A stretch of 64,000 nt of DNA from Gongronella butleri (GCA_025201375.1 JAIWZP010000008.1:558001-622000); one strand, 5' to 3'. Positions 10,950-20,990 are shown, counted from the stretch's first letter. Made by a program: numbers and translations. Notes: generated from the sequence alone by a model not told the origin.

Positions 10950-11699
10950 GGTGTCAGCCGAGTGTCGAGAAAAAGCAAGAAACAAAAAAAAGAGTATCGC
11001 CAAAATAGCGTGCGGGTCTTGTTTTTTAAGGTTTTTTATTTCAAACTCCCCCCGCGTGGTATACCCGCTGCCCCCACCTTGGGCCAATGCGATGATCAAT
11101 TGACGAGTCATTTGCCAATGGATGATCCCATTACTGCAAATGCTGATTTTGAAGCCTAGAAAGAAGGTTATTCATTCTTTTTTGTTTCTTTTCTACTCAT
11201 TGATGCGCAAAGCATGTTTCTCAAGCAGAAACAAGCACGTCACGCCAGTCCTCGGCATGTTTACTAGGAGATTGGCTATTTGTCAAGCGGCTACAATGCC
11301 CAGCCGCAAATGGCCCCACTCTCCTTGAAGTCCTTGAGTGACAGTCGCTTCTACAGAGCCCCAATTTCACTGGTCTCGGCAAGCGATCAAGCTAAAACAA
11401 AGTGGATGCTTAAACAAGATGAAAATAGGCTCAGCCCACACGCTGAGAAAAAAAAAATCAGAATGGCTGCCCAACAGCCATGCAACTCGAGTCTCCAGGA
11501 AATCCTCTTAAATCTAACTTCAAAAAATTATGAATAGTGCGATCAAGGAATGCGATCGTGACCTTCTTATTGTAATTTTGCGAAGTCCTTTTTATTTTTG
11601 ACGATTTCTTTGGTTTTAATAAATCAACCACACTCAACTTCGGCAAGATATGGTTGACGTGAAAGGCTTTTCGCGACGAATCAAGTTGGATTTCATTTT
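10950..11699. other. Upstream region of the HD-domain gene, no gene seen
   Basis: The promoter side of the minus-strand HD gene. The DNA is AT-rich, frames are short, and similarity to the following repeat is not obvious before about 11.7 kb. Confidence 0.5.
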
Positions 11700-12720
11700 G
11701 ACAATTTTGCCAAGAGAAACACAAAAAATGGTCGTTTTAAGTGACAAGATAAGAAAAGGTTGCCAGCCAGACATGGTAGAGCCTCGAAACGCATCCCACA
11801 GTGTGCTCGCGAGCCAGAAATACCAGTTAGAGCTCAGTTTGCATACGTATGGTAAAACCATTTTTGGGCGCACCACACGAAAATAAAAGTTTGGATGCGG
11901 CGAGCTTCCAAAACCAAAATGCAAAAAAAAAAAAAAATGAGATTCATGGCATGGGACCAAACTTTCACACAAAAGAATCTGCATGGAGAAACCGCGAAAA
12001 ATGCCAAAGAGGGGGATCAACCTGTTGGTTGATGAGCAATGAGCAATTTTAGGTTAAATTTTAACCGCTAATTGCACGGAAGAACGCGCCCTTGGAGCTG
12101 CTGCACCGAAGCATCTACTAGCAAGAGACACTACAGATGTATAGATATAATAAGAAACAGACGCGTGTCTCTCGATGGCTGACGCGGTTTATCACGCGTC
12201 GAAAAATAGATATGGCTACGAAGCCGTGTCAAAAATTCCAAAGACTATTTTTTCGCCGATCATCAACGTCTCCGTATGCAGCGAGTCAAGCTCTTTTTGA
12301 TGATATAACTTTCAGGGCACTGCGTCCGGCCCTCGTCAATATACCTTGAGATTAAAAATGGCAGCTTTTCGCGTTTTACGCAATAACTAGCAGATAGACC
12401 CCTAGTTTTTACGGTGATTTCGCCCGTTATCGAACTATGCTCACCATATGGTTAAATGCAGTGGCGATTAGAGAACCAAAATTTGCAATTTTCAAATCAT
12501 CGACTGCACCCCTTGGAAAATTCGCGATTTTCGAAAAAAAGGATTCCCCGCCATCTAGTGGTCTAGATGCCTTCGGGATGGGCTCATTCGATTGAGACGC
12601 CTTGGCTTTGTCTGATGTACATGTGTCTTATCATGCTGGATGCAAAATTCGTTAACATACGGTCGAAAAACAATGAAAAAGGTTCAATTGGTATTTTCTC
12701 GACAGTCGCTTGATCCATCT
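11700..12720. repeat. Family-2 degenerate repeat, copy a
   Basis: A roughly 1 kb non-coding stretch collinear with 48.7-49.7 kb. Shared blocks in order include GCGAGC(T/C)TCCAAAACCAAAAT near 11.90 kb, CATGGAGAAACC near 11.98, GATGAGCAATGAGCAATTTT near 12.03, CTGACGCGGTTTATCACGCGTC near 12.18, and GCACCCCTTG...ATTTTCGAAAA near 12.51. The copies have diverged heavily by substitutions and small indels, and neither carries a recognisable open frame. Confidence 0.7.
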
Positions 12721-13578
12721 CCGTTTTAGTTGCACAGCGCGCGAGTACAATACAGGAAACTCAAAATATTTGTAGTATGCTTGATGCACATCAGCAAAAG
12801 TAGAGCTCTGTTTTCGCTGAAACAAAAATAACTAGATGACGCATGCTCCATGCACGTTTAAGAGATTGCTTAGTAAAGTTATTTCTTTCCTTTTTAACGG
12901 AACGACAAGTATTCCCATCAGGAGAGCACTTTTCATGCTCTAAGCACTCCTTTTGCCATCAACTGTCAATTTTGCAGCTAGATCAGCAAAAAAGCGGTAC
13001 ATGCCATTACACTAGTAATCTCTTCACCCCAAACTTAACCGGGAACGCTGCCGCGTCATCATGCCGTTGAAATGCATGCTTAATTTTGGTTTAATGTAAC
13101 ATGAGTGCATTTTAAAGAAAAAACAAAAAAAAAGAATAAATGGGACAGGGACGAGTAACACGTCCAAATTTTTAACTCGCGTCTACAATGGAAGGCACTT
13201 TTGCTCTGCTATCATGCAAGAATAGACCATGAAACAGCCAATTCTGCATGAATTGCCACACAATAATATTAGATTTATCAACGACTTGATCAGAATTCAG
13301 GCATTTATAATACTGTAATACATTAATGGCATTTGATCTTTGTCTAAAACAATTTTTAACAGTTTGCAGATGCAAAAAAAGTATCCAACAAATTTTTATT
13401 TGGTAAACGACCGTGTTAGTACAGATGATATCGTATTTTTGGCGGCCATCCTTGTACTAAAGAGCCCAATTCGCGGCGCAGGAGTTTTTGACAAACGTGG
13501 ATGAACCAGACGCACCGTACCTACGTTTGAAATTGATTAGCATCTTGATCAAAATTTTTTTTACTTTGCATGACTGAA
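12721..13578. other. AT-rich stretch, no gene seen
   Basis: Non-coding, AT-rich DNA downstream of the small secreted-protein gene. No repeat match elsewhere in the window and no coding-like frame was found. Confidence 0.5.
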
Positions 13579-13875
13579 TTACGAGACGCTGTTCACCCAT
13601 TGTGCGTTCACGACTTCTTTGCCCTTTGCAATGGTTCCATAATTTCCAGTGCAGTCGGTCGTAGAGAAAATCTTCACGTTGCCCCCCTCGTTATTTCTGA
13701 TGGAATAGGTTCTAGTCCCTTTGACGCACACACACAGTCGTTTTTCGGTGTGAGGCATGCGGGTGCTACATTGATCTTGATGCGTATTGCCAGTACAAAC
13801 TTCAACGCCAGTATAAATGTAACCGTACACGCTAGATGCACAGGCAAGATACACAAGGGTCTTCATGAACATCAT
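13579..13875 (-). CDS. Small secreted cysteine-containing protein, member 1 (intronless)
   Basis: An intronless gene for a 98-residue protein. The N-terminus MKTLVYLACASSVYGY, with Met4 as the alternative start at 13866, is a typical signal peptide. The mature part has about seven cysteines: EVCTGNTHQDQC, LCVCVKG and TDCTGNY. The block CVCVKG...TYSIRN...VKIFSTTDCTGNY...WVNS matches the gene at 33.4-33.9 kb almost segment for segment, so the two form a family of unknown function. A TATA-like element lies about 70 bp upstream. The product is likely extracellular or wall-associated. Size and cysteines would fit an effector-like or wall protein, but nothing assigns a role. Confidence 0.78.
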   Translation of the reverse strand: MMFMKTLVYLACASSVYGYIYTGVEVCTGNTHQDQCSTRMPHTEKRLCVCVKGTRTYSIRNNEGGNVKIFSTTDCTGNYGTIAKGKEVVNAQWVNSVS

Positions 13876-15357
13876 GATGTGCGAAACCCAATTACTGTAA
13901 ATAAGAATTGAATCAGATTTTTTTTTGTCAGAACAGGGATCTATTTATATTGAAGGCAAAGATCGTGTAACATGCATCAATGTGAATACCGGGGATTGAC
14001 AATTTTTTATTTCACAGCAGCATGGTGGCACAGAATATTACATAAAAAATACGAAACCATGCATTTTCAAGGCTGAGTCTCCTTTTTTAAGAATGAACGC
14101 TCTTGGATTCCAAATTCTTTGAAAGGAAAATACTGAGCAGAATGAAATCATCACGTTGCTCTGGCCTTTTTTTTTTCTTTCTTTTTTTTCTTTTTATTCT
14201 TTTTTTTTTGTAATACAAAAGATTTGTGGCACAGAATATTGTCTAGTGCAAAGAAAAAAAAAAACGCTTGTCAGTGCAGTTTCAATGCCATAGAAATCCC
14301 ACACTTTTTTCGAGACCCAAGACTCAACTGAATCCAGCTTTGCATCGAATGACTGATGGCTGCCATGTATTTTGATTTCTTTGGTAAAAAAAAAAAAAAA
14401 AAAAAAAGCCAGCCGTAAGAAAAAAAAATCTTATGTAGTCACTCGGTCAATCATAGTCCGACCTTAAGAATGGTAGGCAAATTAGAGAGGCGTAGTCAAA
14501 CTCGTATCTGTGCAATGGGCATTTAAAAAGTTTAACTTTGAGCGCATTGTCCATGGTGGGAAGACGTGATTAAATAGTTCCGACGCGTCCATCGGAACCA
14601 TGGTGACTGTGCACAAAATCTACGGGCTCGGGGTCCCGACACCTGGCGGTGACACGCTTTTTCAACGCGTCTTGAAATGGCCAAAATTTGGTCCGGCGCG
14701 CGTCACGTTTTTCGTCCACATTGTCATAGCAAGTTGCGCGAACCGCAGCCCATTTGTCGACGAGCTGGATGATTCTCTGCGCATGGACGCAAATTTGTAG
14801 ACCAGTTGACGCGTTCTCATCGTGTACGAGCAATTTGAAAAAAAACATCCAGCAAAAACAAGGCCAACTTGCTCAAAATGCGCCTAATTGATCCCTGCTT
14901 TTAATTTCATTTTCTGCGGAAATGCCTGGAACTCCATTATAGGTCACTCATTGTGCCAGGGGAGATTGGTGCTCGGTGACTCCACAATGCGCTTGAGAAA
15001 ATCGCCAAATTTTATTTCCTCGCGAATCACGCATCCGAGAGCCCGGCTTGTGACTTTGTTTGAAAGCGTGGAAAATTCTGCATTTTGTAGGTGTGTTAGC
15101 GAGGCAATCGGTTAGCAGAAAGAGGGAGTGAAATCACTCTTTTGTAAGATATAACCATTTCGGGGCCTTTCTTCCTCTAAATGATCAAATCATGCTGATT
15201 TTCTTCCTGTCCACATGCCCTTCCATGCTGGTAATTTTCTCGGCGATTAGTCAGTACAGTCTTGTCGTAAGTTATAATATACTGTACGTTTGTTCAAAAG
15301 TCACGGCCAAAATAATGTTTTAATAATGATGGGCACAGAGCTCCGACTATTTCGAGT
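13876..15357. other. Intergenic stretch with T-rich tracts and a protein-like trace
   Basis: Apart from the TATA-like element the region is T-rich at 14.16-14.22 kb and has an A run near 14.39 kb. At 14.57-15.11 kb the minus strand translates, in two different frames broken by stops, into protein-like text (for example VIREEIKFGDFLKRIVESP and ICVHAQRIIQLVDKW). This could be a decayed gene, but no family is recognisable. TACTGTA-type motifs occur at about 15253 and 15283. Confidence 0.45.
13941..13950 (-). promoter_or_regulatory. TATA-like box of secreted protein member 1
   Basis: On the minus strand it reads ATATAAATAG, 66-75 bp upstream of the candidate start codons. Similar TATA elements precede the other three secreted-protein genes noted here (27.66, 31.75 and 33.93 kb). 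Confidence 0.5.
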
Positions 15358-15807
15358 TTAATCAGTATTGTGTTTGATATCGACTTCATGCTCAATGGCA
15401 TAAATAAACGCAGAGCAAATGTCACGTAAGCCTTGGATGTCCGAATTGCATGGTCCGTTGCTTAAAATAGGTATAAGAGCAATCGCCAAGATCCAAAAAA
15501 CCACAAGGAAGAAAAGAATTGCATTGGATTGATACAACTTGTGTAGGAGTATGCAAGATACGATTATTAAGCCGGCGACAACAATCTTGCCTGCCAGTGG
15601 CAATGGCTTTATTGTCTCCTCTTGCTTCCTGTAGACTTCGAGGTCGTGGTCAAGCTGTTGCAAATTTCTTCGTAGCTGGCCATCAGAATCATTCTTGAAA
15701 CGATCATACAAATACGCCACATCCATAAGCTTCGCTTTAAATCGTTTAATTTCGGTCGGCTGATTTGATATGGTCTGACACCTCTCCTTCACATACTCCA
15801 ATTCCAT
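15358..15807 (-). CDS. Two-helix membrane hairpin array protein 1 (A type)
   Basis: Intronless, 149 residues. The start is fixed by alignment with its neighbours, which all begin with an M-E-L-E-Y or M-D-x-A-Y motif; upstream Met residues translate a T-rich leader. Residues 1-65 are helical and charged, carrying KERC at 7-10, EIKRFKAKLMDVAYLYDRF and a Leu-rich coiled segment. Two hydrophobic helices at about 73-89 and 94-110 are separated by only a few polar residues, so a hairpin with both ends on the same (probably cytosolic) side is predicted. The C-terminal helix contains GLRDICSAFIYAIEHE, the array hallmark. No signal peptide and no known domain are seen. It is the most downstream member; transcription runs leftward like all the others. 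Confidence 0.8.
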   Translation of the reverse strand: MELEYVKERCQTISNQPTEIKRFKAKLMDVAYLYDRFKNDSDGQLRRNLQQLDHDLEVYRKQEETIKPLPLAGKIVVAGLIIVSCILLHKLYQSNAILFFLVVFWILAIALIPILSNGPCNSDIQGLRDICSAFIYAIEHEVDIKHNTD

Positions 15808-16387
15808 TGTAAAAACGCAAAAATCAAGTTGAAGAGAAGATAAAAAAAGGAACACGCCTCTTTTTTATTTTTACTTAAGGTTTGCAGAAGCTTCTCACTG
15901 AACTCAATACATTCACCGCTCTGGGGACGCATTGTTTGTGATACAGTTATGCGCAATGGCTGTTTTGCACGCAATTTGAAAAGTAACACGCAATTCAGCA
16001 GGATTCAGCAGGACACATTATTTTTCAAGGGCACCAGCCTCGTCGTTGCGTTCATGGGGGCGTAGTTACCATGGAACAAACGAGGAATGGTCATGGCGCA
16101 TGTAAAAATTACCAAAACCAATCAATTTTCCTTGGTTGTTGTGTCACTCGGCCATTTGTGTTACTCGGATTTGTGTGTTACATTACACCAACCGTAGTCA
16201 CTGCATTTGGTCAGTCTTCGCGTCCACGGACCGCAAAATTTAGGCAAAAAAAAAAAAAAAAACAAGCAATGGCACCAAAAAAAAAAAAAAGGCTGGCAGC
16301 ATATGCAATTGCAATTGCGCCTCAATTGCGTTTCAAGGCACCCCCGCTTTTTTTTTTCTGTCACAGTCTTGAGTTTTATTTGTCAAA
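15808..16387. repeat. Duplicated upstream spacer of array protein 1
   Basis: The part at about 16030-16210 matches 19290-19440, the corresponding region upstream of array gene 5: shared words include ACCAGCCTC, GGTCATGGCGC, AATT(A/G)CCAAAA, TTTTCCTTGG and CACCAACCGT(A/G)GTCA(C/T)TGCATT. The spacer therefore belongs to the duplicated unit and may contain a conserved promoter. It also holds two A runs near 16245 and 16278. Confidence 0.65.
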
Positions 16388-16843
16388 TCAAGATGAATGT
16401 GAATGCAAAATCCTTTGTTTTGATCCATCAGATGTTTCAAATATGTCGTGTTCGCGTCTGATGGCATAGATCAAATTGTCACAGAGACTCGTCAAGTCCT
16501 TGATGGACTGTCGTGTTCGAATGTGTTCCCGTTTCATAAAGAGTTGGAAAAGATTTAAACAGACTATAAAGACTGCTGCCCAAAGATTTAAAAATATCAC
16601 AGCAAATATGACAAAGAAGGAACCGACGTTGAAAATTTTGATATTGACACCCTTGGGGAGCTCTTCTTGTGCAAATTCGCGCATTTCGTCCTTGAGCTTC
16701 TCAAGTGATGAGCAAAGTTCTGGATCTTTAAATTGGCCATACAGCAAACCAATGTCCGTGAGCTGGTGCTTGAAACGCCGGATGTCGTGAACAATTCCAT
16801 TGGGAATCAAGTCGCATCGCTGCTGTATGTAGGCCACGTCCAT
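16388..16843 (-). CDS. Two-helix membrane hairpin array protein 2 (B type)
   Basis: Intronless, 151 residues, starting MDVAYIQQRCDLIPNG, nearly identical in that motif to members 7 and 8. The N-terminal helix region carries IRRFKHQLTDIGLLYGQF and LEKLKDEMREFAQEE. The hydrophobic part VGSFFVIFAVIFLNLWAAVF plus IVCLNLF gives a closely spaced membrane hairpin at about 72-104. The C-terminal helix has SIKDLTSLCDNLIYAIRREHD, matching the GLRDIC...IYAI block of A-type members. The tail is Ser/His-rich and lacks the LP(S/A)YT ending of the other B-type members. Function unknown; the membrane topology is inferred from hydrophobicity only. Confidence 0.8.
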   Translation of the reverse strand: MDVAYIQQRCDLIPNGIVHDIRRFKHQLTDIGLLYGQFKDPELCSSLEKLKDEMREFAQEELPKGVNIKIFNVGSFFVIFAVIFLNLWAAVFIVCLNLFQLFMKREHIRTRQSIKDLTSLCDNLIYAIRREHDIFETSDGSKQRILHSHSS

Positions 16844-17136
16844 GGCAATAAATCAAAAAAGAAAAAGATAAACAAAGCGAGAAAATTTGCAATGGCCAAG
16901 AACAGTAGCTTAAATCAACGGGAACGAGGCGCCTAGTCGTGCCACGTAGTATTGTACACCCGGAGTGAACGAACTCAGGTTGAACAACTACAAAAGAATT
17001 GTGCTTGCTGTGTTTCCTCAATTTTAACCGCCGTCCAGGCAATCACAAAGAAAGCAGAATGTGCTTCTTTTCTTCTTCATGCTGCTGCGGCTACTGTAGC
17101 GCAAGGAGCGCATATGATTCATTATCAAAAAGTGCT

Positions 17137-17646
17137 TTATTGGAATAGGACGGTGCTTTTGGGCTCATTTTCACGATCAATCACTTGAATCAACGTGGTG
17201 CAGATGCCGTGGAAGCCTTGATTTATAGAATTGTCAGATTTAAGGGATATTGCCTGGAGTACCATGAGGAAAAGGAATGAAAAAGGTGACAACACAACAT
17301 AAAATGAAGGTAAGGTGGTAAAATACAAACAATCCAAGCATTCCACGACAACGATGCCGCATACAATTTTTATGGTATTGGGCGACCGTGCGGGACTTTG
17401 TCCCAGGTCATTGATCTCCTGGTCAAGCTGCTGCAGCTCATCACGAACCAATTGAGCTGATTCAGGTTTCAAACGATTGTACAAGCATACAAGGTCCACC
17501 AGCCGTGCCTTGAGACGCTTGATTTCTTGGGTCTCGATTGTTTTACGAAGGCCAGTGCAATGAAAAGCATCATAAAATTGGGCAAAATATATTGTTTAGA
17601 TGATTTCCATTCAAACTGGAGCCATCATTGCTTGTAGGGTATCCAT
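17137..17646 (-). CDS. Two-helix membrane hairpin array protein 3, degenerate N-terminus or one intron
   Basis: Residues from KRLKARLVDLVCLYNRL onward follow the A-type pattern: a Leu-rich helix, hydrophobic stretches (IKIVCGIVVVECLDCLYF, then FYVVLSPFSFLFLMVL) and a weakened C-terminal block GFHGICTTLIQVIDREN. No ATG lies in frame upstream before a TAA. Either the 5' end is broken, or an 84-nt intron (17533-17616, with a poor GTTTGA donor) joins an exon MDTLQAMMAP at 17617-17646 to TQEIKRLK, giving 141 residues and restoring the family length. The usual M-E-L-E-Y...KERC start is absent in both models. It may be a decaying copy. Confidence 0.5.
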
Positions 17647-17703
17647 GGCCGTGACGCGCGATTTATTTTATCCGAGTTTGCATAAAGAACTAGTGCAATT
17701 GGG

Positions 17704-18153
17704 TTATTTGGAGGACTTGTCGCGTTTGATATCATTGTTTTCCTGATCCATCATGTAAATGAGAGATGCACAAATGTCACGCAGGCCCTTAGTGGCTGAA
17801 TGGTAGTCCTCAGTCAGCATAACCTGTCCATAAGCACCACTACAATAAAAGATTCCAAAAATACCGCACAAAATGAAATTTCCTGCATTATACAGAATAT
17901 ACATGTCCAAATATACGATGATCGTAACGCCAATGAAATATGCCGTGTACTTTGGCGTCCATTTGTGAAGTTGTTGGTCGTAGGCAGCGATTTCCGGTTC
18001 AAGTTGGCGCAAATTGTTACAGAGTTTTTGTTCTGGGTCTTTAAAGCGATCGTACAGCTGGGCAATATCAAGTAGTCGTGCCTTGAATCGACGGATTTCA
18101 TCTGTACGATTCTTAACGTCGTTGATTCTCTCCTTCCAGTACTCCAATTCCAT
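17704..18153 (-). CDS. Two-helix membrane hairpin array protein 4 (A type)
   Basis: Intronless, 149 residues, starting MELEYWKERIND; the family Cys after KER is Ile here. The segment EIRRFKARLLDIAQLYDRFK is the clearest match to members 1 and 5. Hydrophobic segments YTAYFIGVTIIVYLDMYILY and NFILCGIFGIFYCSGAYG form the hairpin at about 70-110. The C-terminal block is GLRDICASLIYMMDQEN, followed by a basic tail. A second in-frame Met eleven codons upstream lies in T-rich leader and was rejected. Function unknown. Confidence 0.8.
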   Translation of the reverse strand: MELEYWKERINDVKNRTDEIRRFKARLLDIAQLYDRFKDPEQKLCNNLRQLEPEIAAYDQQLHKWTPKYTAYFIGVTIIVYLDMYILYNAGNFILCGIFGIFYCSGAYGQVMLTEDYHSATKGLRDICASLIYMMDQENNDIKRDKSSK

Positions 18154-18576
18154 TGTGAAAAGTTGAAAAAAAGATAAAAATAACAAAAACCATTTTTATT
18201 TTTTTCTTGTGCATCCTAGCCGCACATCGCATCCGCACATCGCATCCTAGCCTGTGTCACAGCCGAGCATTAAAGTCGTTTGCGGAGCAGAAAAATTGGC
18301 GCACTTTTGCGGCCCAGCAAGAGGCGGTCGTGCCACAGATGCATCAGCCTCACCTTGTTTTGAAGACCTCAAGAAGGACGCATCATTCAATGGCACGCGG
18401 CGCAATGCTAAAAATAAGCACCTCCTTGCTTTTTGTATCAATTGCATCTGTGCAACCCTGCACTGTTGTTCTATCGTCATTGGGGTCTTCCCGGGTGTCT
18501 CGGTCTGAGAAAAACATCTCTCAACACTTGACTCATGCTGATGTGGTGCAAAAAAAGAAAGAAGAAAAATGCCATT
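18154..18576. other. Spacer between array genes 4 and 5
   Basis: Upstream region of array gene 4. It contains a short direct repeat (CGCACATCGCATCC, at about 18220-18250) and the 3' flank of gene 5. No coding frame is supported, although one plus-strand frame is open for 125 codons. Confidence 0.5.
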
Positions 18577-19026
18577 TTATTTAGGGGGCGCGTCGCGATC
18601 GGCATCACAAGCTGCCTGATCAATTGAATACGCAAACATTGAACAAAGCTCGCGCAATTCACGCGTAGAAGGCGTAAATGGCTTCTTGCTCTCTGCATTA
18701 TGAAGCGCTAATCCAAGCAGAACCACGGCGCCCGCACCGCAAAAGGCGAAGACGTCTATTTCGTACAGCCTGAACAGAGCAATGCAAAGTAGAATAATGA
18801 ATCCAGCGGCAATGGCCATTTCTTTGGACGTCCATGTCTCCCTGTGCAGCTGGTAGTGCTGCTCGCTGGCCAAAATATCCTGTTCAAGCTGCTTCAGATT
18901 GTCGCGGAGCCGGTGGTCAGGGTCTTGCTTGAAGCGATCATGCACATGTGCGATGTCCAACAGGCGTGCTTTGAATTCTCCCCCTCCGATAGTCGTGCAT
19001 CGCTCTTTCAAATATTCCAATTCCAT
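18577..19026 (-). CDS. Two-helix membrane hairpin array protein 5 (A type)
   Basis: Intronless, 149 residues, starting MELEYLKERCTTI. A short deletion (GGG) replaces the T-E-I segment before FKARLLDIAHVHDRFKQD. The coiled part reads LRDNLKQLEQDILASEQHY. Hydrophobic helices are MAIAAGFIILLCIALF and VFAFCGAGAVVLLGLAL at about 70-108, separated by a short polar turn (RLYEID). The C-terminal block is TRELRELCSMFAYSIDQ, followed by an acidic/basic tail. The start was chosen by alignment with members 1 and 4; upstream codons translate a T run into Phe. Function unknown. Confidence 0.8.
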   Translation of the reverse strand: MELEYLKERCTTIGGGEFKARLLDIAHVHDRFKQDPDHRLRDNLKQLEQDILASEQHYQLHRETWTSKEMAIAAGFIILLCIALFRLYEIDVFAFCGAGAVVLLGLALHNAESKKPFTPSTRELRELCSMFAYSIDQAACDADRDAPPK

Positions 19027-19555
19027 TGTGATCTTAAAAAAAAAAAAAAAAAGAAGAAAAAAAAAAAGAAAACGCAACAAAAAAGGAGTTCACGCCACGG
19101 TTTTTGTCTTTATTTTAAAGTTCATCAGAGTCAAAAGTAGCTTTTCCGTGCACGCGTGATGCCTGCTTTCTCTCGACCCCTTGTTGTGTGGCAAAGCCCG
19201 GCTCAATCGCTGTTTTTTGGCGCGAAATCGGATATCATAGCTGCCCCATTTTCTGCGCTCCGGCAGGACATTCACACACACCAGCCTCATCCATGACGTC
19301 TATGAGTTCCACCGAAAAAGGTAACCAAAGAGGAAAGGTCATGGCGCGCGCATAATTGCCAAAAATACTCCCTTTTCCTTGGTTTGTGCAACCACACGCG
19401 CTGTATCACCTTGCACCAACCGTGGTCATTGCATTGCCTCAATGCTGTCACGTTGTCCGTTATCCATCATTTGACCCTCTTTTTATTTTCAGGGCGCGCG
19501 TCGTCCTGGCCAAAAATACAAAAAAAAATAAATTTGATGCCAATTGACGTTATGA
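19027..19555. repeat. Duplicated upstream spacer of array protein 5
   Basis: Its 19290-19440 part matches 16030-16210, upstream of array gene 1, so a segmental duplication included promoter DNA. Next to the start codon lies a purine-rich run of A with few G (about 19034-19075), which is a pyrimidine leader on the coding strand. Confidence 0.65.
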
Positions 19556-20014
19556 CTAAACAGTATGATGATCTTTGTCGCTCTGGTCGTGCTCAATTGC
19601 ATAGGAAAGCGCGTCACATGCATCGCAAACGGCCTGCAAGTGGATATCAACTGTGTTTGGAGGGTCAAAACATATAAAATAAACAAATCGCTTGAAAAAC
19701 CACGACATCACCGTCATAATAGCAAGAAAAATAGTGCCGTCTTCATTTTTGCAATAAATACCGTGAAGGGAGGTGCACACAATTAAGAAACAAATCAAAT
19801 AATCCCAGGTGTCAAGGCAATACTTGCGTTCAGCGTTGAGTTTCAGAGTCACATCGTGCTTCAGGGCAGCCAATTGCTCCAGCAGCTTCGGATCCTTGTA
19901 CGTCACGTAGAGATGAAGGATGTCTAGCAGCTTGGCCTTGTAGCGGAACACGTCAGGCGAACGGCTCGGTATATCCGTGCTTCTTTTTTCAAAATAAGAG
20001 GCGTCCAAGGGCAT
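19556..20014 (-). CDS. Two-helix membrane hairpin array protein 6 (divergent)
   Basis: Intronless, 152 residues, the most divergent member: it starts MPLDASYFEKRSTDIP instead of MELEY. It keeps the architecture: VFRYKAKLLDILHLYVTYKD, a Leu/Ala-rich helix (LLEQLAALKHDV), hydrophobic segments WDYLICFLIVCTSLHGIY and IFLAIMTVMSWFFKRFVYFI, and a C-terminal helix VCDACDALSYAIEHDQ. The KRS/KRC position and the YAIE(H/Q) ending support common descent with the rest of the array. The hydrophobic part is longer and more basic than in its neighbours. Function unknown. Confidence 0.75.
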   Translation of the reverse strand: MPLDASYFEKRSTDIPSRSPDVFRYKAKLLDILHLYVTYKDPKLLEQLAALKHDVTLKLNAERKYCLDTWDYLICFLIVCTSLHGIYCKNEDGTIFLAIMTVMSWFFKRFVYFICFDPPNTVDIHLQAVCDACDALSYAIEHDQSDKDHHTV

Positions 20015-20201
20015 GGTAACAACAAAAAGGCAAAAGAGAGAAGCTTCGGCATCCTGAGAGCTTTTTTAATCTTAATTAAGGCTCAGAGCACTTGATGCGC
20101 CGCGTTCGCGACCTTAATTGCGCGCCCAATGTCCCGTTTTCCTTTTTTTTTTTTTAGGCGGTTTGATATTGATCAAGCAAATCATTGGTGTCTTTCTTTA
20201 T

Positions 20202-20697
20202 TCAAGATGTGTATGCTGGCAATTGTTCCTCCACAATGTCTTGCTTGGCAATATCTGAGGCTGCTGGCACGTCATTCTCCTGTTTGATGGCATACGAGAA
20301 ATTGTCGCAGAGAATCGTCAAATCATTGATGGACTGCTTTGCTAAATTGTGTCGTCGCGTGTCGTGCATGTCAAGACCCAGCTTTATTAGGAGTAGCAGA
20401 ATGACAATCCCCAAAAACACAATCAATACAGCCCAAATAATACCAACTTGCTGTGACGTACAAAACAACAAACACTGCACTGTCGATTTTGTTGAAATCG
20501 ATTCTCGAGGGCGGCTCTTCTTCCGCAAAGACACGCATCTCGTCTTTTAGCTTGTCAATGGCAGGGATCAAATTGGGGTCGCTGAATCGCGCGTACAAAA
20601 ATCCAACATCAACGAGCTGATCCTTGAATCGCTGAACTTCACGACTGAAGCCATTGGGGATCAGGTCGCATCGCTCCTTTAGATACGCTGGATCCAT
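20202..20697 (-). pseudogene. Two-helix membrane hairpin array protein 7 (B type), frameshifted
   Basis: Starts MDPAYLKERCDLIPNG and matches member 8 through VQRFKDQLVDVGFLYARF and LKDEMRVFAEEE. Within the first hydrophobic helix, near 20450-20456, the frame is lost: the upstream frame reads SAVFVVLYVTASW, while the family continues in another frame with QQVGIIWAVLIVFLGIVILL and then SINDLTILCDNFSYAIKQEN, ending EEQLPAYTS. The shift equals one extra base; no GT-AG intron of workable size fits there. Either this is a recent pseudogene, because the rest is intact, or a base-calling error. Total length would be about 164 residues. Confidence 0.7.
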
Positions 20698-20990
20698 TGC
20701 AAAGTGTGGAAAAAAATAAAAATGAGCAAAAGTGAGACGACAAGTCGATTTAAAAGGAAAACTTCGCCTCAGCCCGCGTGTCACAAACTTGCATGGCGCA
20801 TGACGCCACTGCAAAGCAAGGAAAAAAAGGCCGCATCTCCGTGGGCAGGCGAAATCTGCGGTAATTTAAGCCTGGGTCCGCTCACATTCGCGGCTCAGGG
20901 CGCTTTTTCTAGTGATCCGCCATCACAACCGCGATTACCCTTATAAACACTCGTTTTTTTAACTATTTTTAAAGAAATTTAGCTCTTCTT

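Noticed and set aside
14570..15115. Protein-like text on the minus strand in two frames
   Set aside because: Interrupted by stops and not matched to any family. A decayed gene is possible, but evidence is too thin to annotate.
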